A DNA stretch of 6,750 bases from Chloroflexota bacterium (GCA_013695255.1 JACDAV010000202.1:1-6750); one strand, 5' to 3'; positions 1 through 6,394 are shown, counted from the first letter of the stretch. Program-made: numbers and translations. The notes: a model not told the origin generated them from the letters alone.

Positions 1-1
1 G

Positions 2-262
2 CAGATCGGGTCCGGATTCATCACCGTCGGAGCGCACGACGAGGTCACGGGCAAGAACGCCCAGCCGGGCCGGCTCATCTGGAACATCGAGACGCCGGAC
101 GTCAAGGGCGAGTTCGAGCGCCTGAAGACGGCCGGCGCGATCGTCGTCCGGGAGCCCTACACGTTCGAGGGCTACCCCGACTCCTGGATCGCGACGCTGG
201 CCGACCCGGACGACAACTACTTCCAGCTCATGACGCCGATGGCGCCCGACCAGGCGAGCTGA
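2..262 (+). CDS. VOC (glyoxalase/bleomycin-resistance fold) family protein, 3' end only
   Basis: This is the C-terminal 86 residues of a gene that begins before the window; the frame runs without a stop from base 2 to a TGA at 260-262. The translation (QIGSGFITVG near the start, then RLIWNIETPDVKGEFERLK, and DSWIATLADPDDNYFQLM near the end) fits the second beta-alpha-beta-beta-beta module of a VOC-superfamily protein. The ADPDDNYFQLM segment matches the usual DPDGNxxEL ending of the fold, but Gln stands where many metal-dependent members have the Glu ligand, so metal chemistry cannot be assumed. VOC proteins include glyoxalases, dioxygenases and antibiotic-binding proteins; the substrate cannot be told from this fragment. 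A 71-bp gap follows, then the convergent membrane-protein gene. Confidence 0.85.
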   Translation, partial: QIGSGFITVGAHDEVTGKNAQPGRLIWNIETPDVKGEFERLKTAGAIVVREPYTFEGYPDSWIATLADPDDNYFQLMTPMAPDQAS

Positions 263-333
263 GGCCGGGGCACTTGGCGCCGCTGGGCGCGCGCCCGTCC
301 TTGCGTGCGGACTAGCGCGACTTCCTCGTGCTC

Positions 334-750
334 TTATGGCTTGCCGCTGAACTTCTGCACCGTGGAGTCCCAGCTGTAGCCGGCAACAAACGCCGCGACC
401 TGCGTGCTGATCTCCTTCTCCAACAGGAACATCAGGGCAATCGCGACCGCGACGGACAGAATTGCCCACGGCGTGTACGGCCTGATGAAGTCCAACAGCC
501 GTTGTCCGGCACCGCTGATTCCCTGTCCATTTCCCGTTGCCTTCCGGGCGGCCGGAATGATGATGCTGATCACCACGCCAAGAACCAGAAAAGGAAAGAG
601 AGCCGGGTCGACCGCTCCATCTCCTGGTCGATTCCCGGCAGGGGTTGGCGTTGGAGTTGGATCGGCGCCCAGCACCGTAAGTGTCAGGACAAACACGCCG
701 AACACCGCTGTCGGTGCCGCGCGAACCAAGGAGCGTTGCAGAGTGCCCAC
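334..750 (-). CDS. Small membrane protein with three hydrophobic segments, unknown function
   Basis: A 138-residue protein. The start is GTG at 750-748, preceded by a strong GGGAGG Shine-Dalgarno (756-761, 5-base spacer), which decides the start; the stop is TAA at 336-334. Residues 9-29 form a hydrophobic signal peptide or anchor ending in LGA. A PTPTPTP linker (31-37) and a Gly/Asp-rich stretch follow. Two more membrane segments lie at about 50-66 (PALFPFLVLGVVISIII) and 94-110 (PWAILSVAVAIALMFLL), separated by a basic, Gly-rich loop (RKATGNGQG). The C-terminal tail is short and polar and ends near FSGKP. The layout suggests a small inner-membrane protein with a Thr/Pro-rich external linker. 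I do not recognise the family; holin-like or secretion-pilin-accessory roles are only guesses. Base composition is visibly less GC-rich than the flanking genes, which could mean recent acquisition. It stands alone, convergent with the VOC gene on its left. Confidence 0.7.
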   Translation of the reverse strand: MGTLQRSLVRAAPTAVFGVFVLTLTVLGADPTPTPTPAGNRPGDGAVDPALFPFLVLGVVISIIIPAARKATGNGQGISGAGQRLLDFIRPYTPWAILSVAVAIALMFLLEKEISTQVAAFVAGYSWDSTVQKFSGKP

Positions 751-858
751 ACGAGCCTCCCAGAGCTAGGTGACGTGGCGGGAGTTTTCCCTGGCCGGTC
801 GTGGCGCCCGTCCTCTTCACCGCGAGCATACGGCCCGGCCCCGCCGTGCGAATGACTG

Positions 859-1197
859 TCAGGCGCCGAAGCGGTCTCGGTGCTCGACCGGGATCAAGGG
901 CTTGTCGGCGCGGACCTTGAGCTCCTGGACCGCCCAGGTGTGGCCGTCGGGGTCGCTGAAGCCGACAAAGGTCCCGCCGTCGCCTTCGTCGACGACCATG
1001 ATCTCGCTGCACTCGACGCCCCGGTCGACGAGCTCCTGGCGCGCCGCGTGGGCGTCCGCCACCACCAGCTGCAGGCCGCGCATCGAGCCGGGTGGCATCT
1101 CGCGCTGGGACGGCAGATCGCCGAACACGATCGAGCAGCCCGAGCCGCGGGGCGTCAGCTGAACGACGCGCATCTGCTCGGTCGGCCGCGGGTGAGA
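859..1197 (-). pseudogene. VOC family protein lacking its N-terminal part (probable truncated gene)
   Basis: The frame from about 1197 to a TGA at 861-859 encodes a recognisable VOC protein: HPRPTEQMRVVQLTP, GLQLVVADAHAARQELVDRG, GTFVGFSDPDGHTWAVQEL. Close relatives I know of this type are about 130-140 residues long and begin with roughly 30 more residues (first beta strand and helix, with an AxxFYxxxLGF-type motif) before the RPTEQMRVVQL segment. That part is missing. Upstream in frame there is only non-homologous sequence, and within about 40 bases lies the terminator hairpin of the next gene (1236-1264), so there is no room for it. The only nearby ATG (1173-1171) would give a 104-residue product and has no convincing Shine-Dalgarno. 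The same frame stays open to 1398, but that extension overlaps the secreted-protein gene and looks like chance. The gene is either a 5'-truncated relic or, less likely, a shortened working protein. Confidence 0.6.
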
Positions 1198-1235
1198 GCG
1201 TCCCGCCCGTCGGCGTTGCTCGCGGCACGAAGCAG

Positions 1236-1264
1236 CGGCCGGCGATCCAGATGATCGCCGGCCG
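1236..1264 (-). terminator. Perfect 12-bp-stem hairpin, probable terminator of the secreted-protein gene
   Basis: The arms CGGCCGGCGATC (1236-1247) and GATCGCCGGCCG (1253-1264) are perfectly complementary around a 5-base loop, CAGAT. On the minus strand the hairpin starts about 20 bases after the TGA of the secreted-protein gene, where a terminator would sit. The following minus-strand bases (CTGCTTCGTG) are only mildly T-rich, so it is not a textbook intrinsic terminator. GC-rich bacteria often use such U-poor hairpins. Confidence 0.55.
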
Positions 1265-1283
1265 GAGTCGAGGCGAAGGGGCG

Positions 1284-1736
1284 TCAGCAGGTCGTGCTGA
1301 CGTTGGAGGTGTTGGCCCACGCGGAGTTCAGGCCGCCGATGTTGATCCTCGCCTTGTTGTACAGCTCCTCGGCGGAGCCGAAGTCGAAGTTCGAGCATCG
1401 ACCACGAATGGTCAGGACCTTGCGCGTCTGGCCCGCGAAGATCGAGAAGCTCGCGCTGCCGAGCCCGGAAACCGCGTCGTCACTGACGCCATCGTCCTCC
1501 ATGATCTGGGCGTTCACGATCCCGGTCCGGCTGACCCAGCAGTAGACGTAGACATTGGCGTAGGCGTACTTCACGCCGTCCACCCAGGCGAGGTAGGGAG
1601 ACGCTGGCGTGACGGTGCAGCCGTTCACGCTCGCTTCCGTCGCGGCGGCAGCCGGTCCCGGCCGCCCGAGGAAGGCGCTGGAGAGGACCAAGGCCGCGAA
1701 GACGGACATGGCGAAGCGCTTGGTGATGACGTTCAC
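1284..1736 (-). CDS. Small secreted four-cysteine protein, unknown function
   Basis: A 150-residue protein starting at GTG (1736-1734) and ending with TGA (1286-1284). Residues 1-32 are a classical signal peptide: a basic start (MNVITKRF), a hydrophobic core (AMSVFAALVLSSAFL) and an Ala-rich cleavage region (GPAAAAT). The predicted mature chain is about 118 residues and is rich in beta-type and Tyr/Val/Ser/Thr stretches (KYAYANVYVYCWVS). It has exactly four cysteines, at 40, 66, 114 and the very C-terminal 150, which suggests two disulfides holding a compact extracellular beta domain. There is no catalytic motif I recognise. It is followed by the hairpin at 1236-1264 and is probably monocistronic. 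Its 5' side faces the plus-strand TetR-like remnant. I do not recognise the family; a small exported binding or structural protein is an inference from composition only. Confidence 0.75.
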   Translation of the reverse strand: MNVITKRFAMSVFAALVLSSAFLGRPGPAAAATEASVNGCTVTPASPYLAWVDGVKYAYANVYVYCWVSRTGIVNAQIMEDDGVSDDAVSGLGSASFSIFAGQTRKVLTIRGRCSNFDFGSAEELYNKARINIGGLNSAWANTSNVSTTC

Positions 1737-1745
1737 AGCGAGTAG

Positions 1746-1750
1746 CTCCT
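1746..1750 (-). promoter_or_regulatory. Shine-Dalgarno AGGAG fixing the GTG start of the secreted protein
   Basis: On the minus strand AGGAG lies 9 bases before the GTG at 1736. It supports GTG as the start, with the signal peptide beginning directly there. I could not find a convincing -10/-35 pair upstream. Confidence 0.6.
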
Positions 1751-1903
1751 GTCAGGTATGTGGTCTGGATGTGCCGCGGGCCCTGTGCGACTGCGTCGAA
1801 CCTACGGAGCGCCGGTTGATTGGGCATCGGGCATCGGCCCCATCTTTCGATCGCAGGCGGCTTATCCGCGAGGACCTCAGGTCGATGCGTGCCTTACGGG
1901 ACC

Positions 1904-2095
1904 TTCGCCTCTACCCGGTTGGCGGTCGACGAGGCGACCGATGCCCAGGTTCGCGCGGCGGTCGCGCATGCGATGGCGTTCGAGACGTGGCAGTCGCTGA
2001 CACAGCACGGCATGAGCGACGAGCAGGCGCAGGAAATGATGGTCTCGTTCGTGACGGGCATCGACGGAGCCGCCCCGAACAGATCCGCCGCGTAA
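1904..2095 (+). pseudogene. C-terminal remnant of a TetR/AcrR-type regulator (tentative)
   Basis: The last 63 codons of a plus-strand frame ending at TAA 2093-2095 read like real protein: VRAAVAHAMAFETWQSLT followed by GMSDEQAQEMMVSFVTGI. The pattern AVAHAxAFxTWxSL...GLSDxQAxxLMxxLV resembles the last two helices of the ligand-binding domain of TetR-family repressors, as I recall that family. No helix-turn-helix N-terminal domain (about 45 residues) occurs upstream in any plus-strand frame. Upstream of about 1904 the frame (start at 1820) turns into low-complexity, non-homologous sequence, and no Shine-Dalgarno precedes it. I therefore read this as a 5'-deleted gene that cannot bind DNA. The alternative is a short hypothetical protein of 91 residues from ATG 1820. 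The match is from memory of family patterns, so confidence is moderate. Confidence 0.4.
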
Positions 2096-2128
2096 CCGCT
2101 CGTACGGCGAGCCACTCGGTTCGAGCGG
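2096..2128. terminator. Weak inverted repeat between convergent reading frames
   Basis: CCGCTCG (2096-2102) directly follows the TAA of the TetR-like remnant and pairs with CGAGCGG (2122-2128). A nested CGAG/CTCG pair (2108-2118) lies inside. It sits between two convergent frames, the usual place for a bidirectional terminator, but the stem is only 7 bp and there is no T-run. Confidence 0.25.
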
Positions 2129-2152
2129 CGGTCACGGCGACGGTGGCAACGC

Positions 2153-2395
2153 CTACCCGCCCACCGGCCAGGCGAGCGGGCCGAAGATGGGGACCCCGCC
2201 GCCCTGCAGGATCTGGAACGCGCTGAGGGCCGCGACCTGCCGCGCCGCCTCGTCGGTCGCCGTGTGGCCGGGCGGACCGACATTGGCCCGCCACGTCTCG
2301 GCGGCGCCGTCAGCGTTGGTGTCCACGAGGACCCACTCGAAGTACTGATCCAGCTGCCGTGCGGCGTGCTGCCCGAGAATCGTCGAATCTCGCAT
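2153..2395 (-). CDS. Short hypothetical protein downstream of the cyclase gene
   Basis: An 80-residue frame from ATG 2395-2393 to TAG 2155-2153, starting 31 bases after the stop of the large cyclase gene and so possibly on the same transcript. The translation looks like genuine protein: RQLDQYFEWVLVDTNADG, then AARQVAALSAFQILQGGG and the end VPIFGPLAWPVGG. Third codon positions are strongly G/C, especially after residue 20. Residues 25-33 (DTNADGAAE) resemble a DxNxDGxxE calcium loop, but the residue at loop position 12 is Arg, so binding is doubtful. There is no signal peptide or membrane segment. No Shine-Dalgarno is visible before the ATG, and the frame stays open upstream into the cyclase gene, so this could be the 3' end of a once longer gene cut off by the cyclase gene. 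I do not recognise the family. Confidence 0.45.
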   Translation of the reverse strand: MRDSTILGQHAARQLDQYFEWVLVDTNADGAAETWRANVGPPGHTATDEAARQVAALSAFQILQGGGVPIFGPLAWPVGG

Positions 2396-2426
2396 GGACC
2401 GACGTGGCGGATGCTCGACGCCGCCG

Positions 2427-5400
2427 CTACCGCGGCGTGGCCTCCGCGGCGCGCTGGCGGATCGGCCGGCGATGCCCGTCCACTCCGGCCACGAGCCCAT
2501 CGAGCATCTCGAGGTACGGTCGTGCGCCCAGGCGCTCGAACACCGCGCGCGCCTCGGCCGCGGCACTCGCGCCTTCCGGCGTGTGGACGCCGAGCGCCTT
2601 CGCCGCATCGAGCTGGACCACCGCGCCGTCGAAGGCGAGCCGCAGGTCCCGGTAGCGCCGGAACGCGTCCCGGTATCGCTCGAGAGCCTCGGCTCGGCGG
2701 CCCTCGAGCGCAAGGACCGCGGCCTCGGCGGCCGCCAGCTCGGCGGCCGGGAATGCCGCCGACCGGCCGAGCGCCCTGAACTCGGTGACGACCGTGCGGG
2801 CGGCGCCGAGGTCGCCCATCCACAGTGCCGCGCGGCTGGCCCGCTCGAAGGATGACGGAGCGTTCAGGACATCGGTCCGCGCCTGCTCGACGGCAATCCC
2901 ATAGGCAGTCGCGAAATCACCGCTCAGGAAGGTCTGCACCATGGTCACGTCCGCATGGTGCAGCGCCACCGCGCGGTCCTCGTGCGCCGGGGCGCTGTGC
3001 AGGAACTCGACCAGGCGCGGGTCGTCGAGGTTTCCGCGAGAGACAGCGAGCGCGCCGGCCCTGGACAGCGTCAGGAGATGGTCGCTCGGATCGAGGTCGA
3101 GCGAAAGCAGCGATTCGATGGCGGTGTCCGCACGATCCCATTCGCCGACCCGCTGGGCGATCTCGGACGTGTTGAGGACGCAGAATACGAGGGCCGGCCG
3201 AACGCCGAACCGCCGCGCCTGACTGATCGACTCGAGCCCGAGCTCGTACGCTCCCCAGGGGTCTTCGTCGATCCGGGTGACGACGGCGTTGACCAGCGCC
3301 CGCATCTGCTGCGGCACCAGCCCTCGGGCCGTCGCCATCGCGAGGGCCCCGTCGATCAGCGCAATGCCTTCGAAGTAACGGCCGACGTAGCCCATCGCCG
3401 ATGCCTTGGTGATGAGGGCATCGACGGTCAGCTCCAGCATGCGGTGACGCTCCGCGATCGGCAGGGCCTCCTCGGCCGCCTCGAGAGCCGGCAGTGCCAA
3501 GCCCCGACGTACCTGCAGCTGACCGATGCGCGCGACGATCGGCGTGCGCGCGACCTCGTTCTCTTCCCCGGCGAAGTCAGTGCGGGCGGCTTCCAGGAGC
3601 TCGAGCGCCCGGACGCCGTGCCCGCCGTTGGACAGTACGAGGCCGAGCGCGGCCGTCGCGTGTCCCCTTCTCACCCGATCCCCGACGTCGCGCCACCTGT
3701 CGACCGCACGGGTCAGCAGTGCAGCGGCATGGTCGTATTGCCCGCCCAGGTCAGCCGCCGTGCCGGCCCGCTCGAGGAGCTCGGCCTCGTCGCTCGGCTC
3801 GAGCGCGCCGAGCTCCAATGCCTGCTCCAGGTACGTGACGGCCCCGGCATACGACCCGAGCGCCGTGGCGCGATCCGCCGCCGCGCGCAGCGCGATCCGG
3901 GCCTGCGCCCGCACCGCATCGCCCTCCGGTCCGTCCGGCGCCGCGCGGTACGCGTCGAGGTAGTGGCTCGCAAGCACCGGAGCGAGCTCCTCCTCGCCGC
4001 GGGCCTCGAAGAAGCGGGCGGCCGCCAGATGCCGGCGCCGCCGGTCGCGGCGGGCGACGGTCGCGTATGCGACCTCCCGGATCAACGCCTGGACGAAGCG
4101 GTACTGGCCCCGCTCGGGCGACGCGGGATCCGTGTCGAGCTCGAGGAGCTCGCGCGCGACGAGCGCGCGAAGCCTCGGCTCGAGATCGCCGGTCGTCACG
4201 GTACTGACGGCGGCAAGGGCATCGACGCTGAACGTCTTGCCCAGGATCGACGCGTCCTGCAGCAGGCTCCGCTCGGCCGGGTCGAGGGCGTCGAGCCGCG
4301 CCGCGATCAACGCCTGGAGCGTGGCTGGCACCTCGAGACCGGCCAGCTTTCCGGTCGGGCGGAAACGACCATCCCCGTCGGGCTCGAGCCGTCCGTCGGC
4401 GACGAGCATCCGGACCGTCTCGACGGCGTACAGCGGGATCCCGTCCGCCCGCCCGAGGATCGACCGGATCGCGGGCTCCGGAAGACCGGGCACGAGGCCG
4501 CCGAGCAGCTCGCGCATCGAGGGTTCGCCCAACGGCCCGAGCGCGAGGCTGGCCGACCGGGCGCCCGCGCCCCAGGTTGGACGCCGGTCGAGGAGGTCCG
4601 GCCGGGCGAGCGTGACGACGAGGATTGGATAGCTCCGGCTCCACTCGAGGAGGTGCTCGATGAAGTCGAGGAGGCCGTCGTCCGCCCACTGGATGTCCTC
4701 GAAGACGAGCACGACCGTCGCCGTCTCGCTGAGACGCTCGAGGAACAGCCGCCACCCCGCGAACAGGCGATCACGGCCGCCGGGCGGCACGTCACCGAGC
4801 CCGAGCAGAGCGAGAAGCGCTGGCTCGACGAACACGCGCTCGCTCTCGTCGCCGACATGCTCTGCGATCACCTCGGCGACGCGCGCCCGGCTGGTCGTCT
4901 CGTCGTCGCCCTCCGCGAGGCCGGCGCGCTTGCGCACCATCTCGCCGAGCGCCCAGAAGGTGACGCCCTCGCCGTATGCCGGCGACCGGCCGTGGTGCCA
5001 CCACAGCACCTCGCGGATCCCGTCGAGATACTTCTGGAACTCCCACGCCAGCCGGCTCTTGCCGATGCCGGCCTGGCCGGTGAGCGAGACGAGCCGAGCT
5101 CGTCGCTCACGGCCCGTCGCGTGGAACAGCTCGCGGAGCAGCCGGAACTCGGTCTCGCGGCCGACGAAGGGCGGCTCGAGCGCGCCCGTCCGCAGGGCAC
5201 CGCCGACCGTCGCGACGACGCGCAGCGCCTGGAACGCCGGAACGGGCGTCGCCTTGCCCTTCAGCGACCGATCGCCTGCCGCCTCGAACGCAATCGCCCC
5301 CTCGGCCGCTCGGCGCGTGGCGTCGCCGACGAGAACGGTCCCGGGCTCGGCGACGCCCTGCAGCCGGCTCGCGGTGTTGACCAGGTCGCCGGCCACCATC

Positions 5401-5957
5401 CCCTGGTTGTGTGCGCCGAGCGTCACCGTCGCCTCGCCGGTGAGGACCCCCGCGCGCGCCTGGAGCGCCCGCGAGCCGGCGTCGTCACCGATCTCCCGCA
5501 CCGCGTCGACGAGATCCAGCGCAGCGCGAACCGCGCGCTCTGCGTCGTCCTCATGGGAGACGGGTGTGCCCCAGACCGCCATGACCGCGTCGCCGATGAA
5601 CTTCTCGACCGTGCCGCCATACCGGCCGACGATCTCCGACGCGCGCTCGAAGTAGCGTCCGAGGAGCTCGCGAACGGCCTCCGAGTCGCGCCCCTCGGCC
5701 AGCGTCGTGAAGCCGACGAGGTCGGCGAAGAGGACGCTGACGAGGCGGCGCTCGGTGGCGGGCAGCGCTTCGGGCCCGGGCAGCGGCGGCGCGGGGGCGG
5801 CCGCGTCCGTCAGGCGCGTACCGCACTCCGGGCAGAACTTCGCGCCGGCCTCGACCGGGCTGCCGCACGACGGGCAGGCCGCCGCCAGTGCCGCGCCGCA
5901 CTCGACGCAGAACTTCGCCCCGGCGCGGTTGTCCGTTCCGCAGCGTGAGCAGGCCAC
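2427..5957 (-). CDS. Zinc-ribbon class III adenylate/guanylate cyclase with STAND-type ATPase and TPR repeats
   Basis: A 1176-residue multidomain signalling protein. Two zinc ribbons come first: C3/C6/C17/C20 and C28/C31/C42/C45. The class III cyclase domain covers about 70-245. It has metal-binding Asp79 (FADLVGFT) and Asp123 (EKFIGDAVMAVWG), base-contacting Lys119, and transition-state Asn194 and Arg198 (GDLVNTASRL). Met187 occupies the position usually held by Asp or Thr in adenylate cyclases. FVGRE (264-268) opens an ATPase module with Walker A GQAGIGKS (294-301) and Walker B VVLVFEDIQWAD (414-425). A winged-helix-like segment follows (about 545-640; DPAERSLLQDASILGKTF), then helical TPR-like repeats to near the C-terminus (from about 690). 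It should make cAMP or cGMP in the cytoplasm, gated by the ATPase/TPR part; activity and ligand are inferred. The start is GTG 5957-5955 with AGGGAG 5 bases upstream (5963-5968), and the first Cys follows at once. The frame stays open to 6143, but that extension lacks homology. The stop is TAG at 2429-2427. Confidence 0.93.
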   Translation of the reverse strand: MACSRCGTDNRAGAKFCVECGAALAAACPSCGSPVEAGAKFCPECGTRLTDAAAPAPPLPGPEALPATERRLVSVLFADLVGFTTLAEGRDSEAVRELLGRYFERASEIVGRYGGTVEKFIGDAVMAVWGTPVSHEDDAERAVRAALDLVDAVREIGDDAGSRALQARAGVLTGEATVTLGAHNQGMVAGDLVNTASRLQGVAEPGTVLVGDATRRAAEGAIAFEAAGDRSLKGKATPVPAFQALRVVATVGGALRTGALEPPFVGRETEFRLLRELFHATGRERRARLVSLTGQAGIGKSRLAWEFQKYLDGIREVLWWHHGRSPAYGEGVTFWALGEMVRKRAGLAEGDDETTSRARVAEVIAEHVGDESERVFVEPALLALLGLGDVPPGGRDRLFAGWRLFLERLSETATVVLVFEDIQWADDGLLDFIEHLLEWSRSYPILVVTLARPDLLDRRPTWGAGARSASLALGPLGEPSMRELLGGLVPGLPEPAIRSILGRADGIPLYAVETVRMLVADGRLEPDGDGRFRPTGKLAGLEVPATLQALIAARLDALDPAERSLLQDASILGKTFSVDALAAVSTVTTGDLEPRLRALVARELLELDTDPASPERGQYRFVQALIREVAYATVARRDRRRRHLAAARFFEARGEEELAPVLASHYLDAYRAAPDGPEGDAVRAQARIALRAAADRATALGSYAGAVTYLEQALELGALEPSDEAELLERAGTAADLGGQYDHAAALLTRAVDRWRDVGDRVRRGHATAALGLVLSNGGHGVRALELLEAARTDFAGEENEVARTPIVARIGQLQVRRGLALPALEAAEEALPIAERHRMLELTVDALITKASAMGYVGRYFEGIALIDGALAMATARGLVPQQMRALVNAVVTRIDEDPWGAYELGLESISQARRFGVRPALVFCVLNTSEIAQRVGEWDRADTAIESLLSLDLDPSDHLLTLSRAGALAVSRGNLDDPRLVEFLHSAPAHEDRAVALHHADVTMVQTFLSGDFATAYGIAVEQARTDVLNAPSSFERASRAALWMGDLGAARTVVTEFRALGRSAAFPAAELAAAEAAVLALEGRRAEALERYRDAFRRYRDLRLAFDGAVVQLDAAKALGVHTPEGASAAAEARAVFERLGARPYLEMLDGLVAGVDGHRRPIRQRAAEATPR

Positions 5958-5990
5958 GTGTGCTCCCTGTGTGTCGTTTCTCGGGGCGTC

Positions 5991-5996
5991 AGCGTA
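5991..5996 (-). promoter_or_regulatory. Possible -10 box (TACGCT) of the large cyclase gene
   Basis: On the minus strand TACGCT fits the TANNNT consensus and lies 33 bases upstream of the GTG start, leaving room for a short leader with the AGGGAG ribosome site. No good -35 (TTGACA-like) is present at the right spacing, so the assignment is weak. Confidence 0.25.
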
Positions 5997-6135
5997 CTCC
6001 GGGGGTGCTGGGCGTGATCGACCCCGGTACCGCTCCAACGGTCCGGCCACTGTAGCGGCTCCCCGCAGGCCGCGAAGTGCGGCGGTCGTCCCGGGTCCGG
6101 GGGCGAACCGGTCGTCCGGAGGCTTCCCGCCCGCC

Positions 6136-6175
6136 CGCGCCACTGGGCGGGCTGGCGCGCCACTGGGCGGGCTGG
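6136..6175. repeat. Perfect tandem duplication, 2 x 20 bp
   Basis: The unit CGCGCCACTGGGCGGGCTGG occurs at 6136-6155 and again, without mismatch or spacer, at 6156-6175. It lies in non-coding DNA upstream of both cyclases. It may be a recent slippage duplication or a pair of protein-binding sites two helical turns apart. Confidence 0.9.
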
Positions 6176-6176
6176 G

Positions 6177-6209
6177 GAGTCAGGCTGATGCGGCTGGTGA
6201 CTCAGAGTC
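6177..6209. promoter_or_regulatory. Cluster of GAGTC/GACTC dyads, possible operator
   Basis: GAGTCA (6177-6182) is inverted as TGACTC (6198-6203), and the second copy overlaps an 11-bp palindrome GACTCAGAGTC (6199-6209). Three half-sites in 33 bp directly after the tandem duplication could form an operator, but half-sites this short can arise by chance. Confidence 0.2.
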
Positions 6210-6286
6210 GGGGTGAGCACGAGGGGCCGCGCATCCGGGGCTGCAGTCCGGGACGCACACCGTGCACGCTGAGCTCAATTCTGATG

Positions 6287-6346
6287 CGCCAGGGACATAT
6301 CGGTCGGGGGCGGCTGGCGCCAAGGACATATCGGTGGGGCGGCTGG
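6287..6346. repeat. Two direct copies of a GGACATATCGGT-containing ~30-bp sequence
   Basis: Copy 1 (6287-6317, 31 bp) and copy 2 (6318-6346, 29 bp) abut each other. Both run CGCCA, (G/A)GGACATATCGGT, a G-rich stretch, CGGCTGG; they differ by one substitution and a 2-base indel. The AT-containing core stands out from the GC-rich surroundings. Repeated GGACAT-type sequences behind a terminal TG (here TG at 6282-6283) are how I recall the ends of IS21-type insertion sequences, so this may be a stranded element end. A regulator-binding repeat upstream of the plus-strand cyclase is equally possible. No transposase gene is present. Confidence 0.75.
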
Positions 6347-6394
6347 CCTACGAGCACGGGTGCTGGCCCGTCGCTGACGCACTGACCGGCGTCG

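Noticed and set aside
285..296. GGGCGCGCGCCC palindrome between the first two genes, considered as a terminator
   Set aside because: It has no loop sequence and no T-run, and such GC palindromes are common by chance in DNA of this composition.
328..855. A 175-codon plus-strand frame over the membrane-protein gene
   Set aside because: It is Arg/Ser-rich and featureless, while the opposite strand has coherent membrane segments and a strong Shine-Dalgarno.
1092..1745. A 217-codon plus-strand frame covering the secreted-protein gene
   Set aside because: It is antisense to a gene with a signal peptide and ribosome site, and its own translation is Arg/Gly-rich with no recognisable domain.
2955..5948. 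A 997-codon open frame on the plus strand, antisense to the large cyclase gene
   Set aside because: It mirrors the cyclase gene codon for codon, is Arg/Glu/Pro-rich without domains, and is explained by strong G/C bias at third positions, which removes stop codons on the opposite strand.
5958..6143. N-terminal extension of the large cyclase to an upstream start at 6143
   Set aside because: The extra 62 residues are low-complexity, with no ribosome site at 6143, whereas GTG 5957 has AGGGAG upstream and is followed directly by the zinc ribbon.
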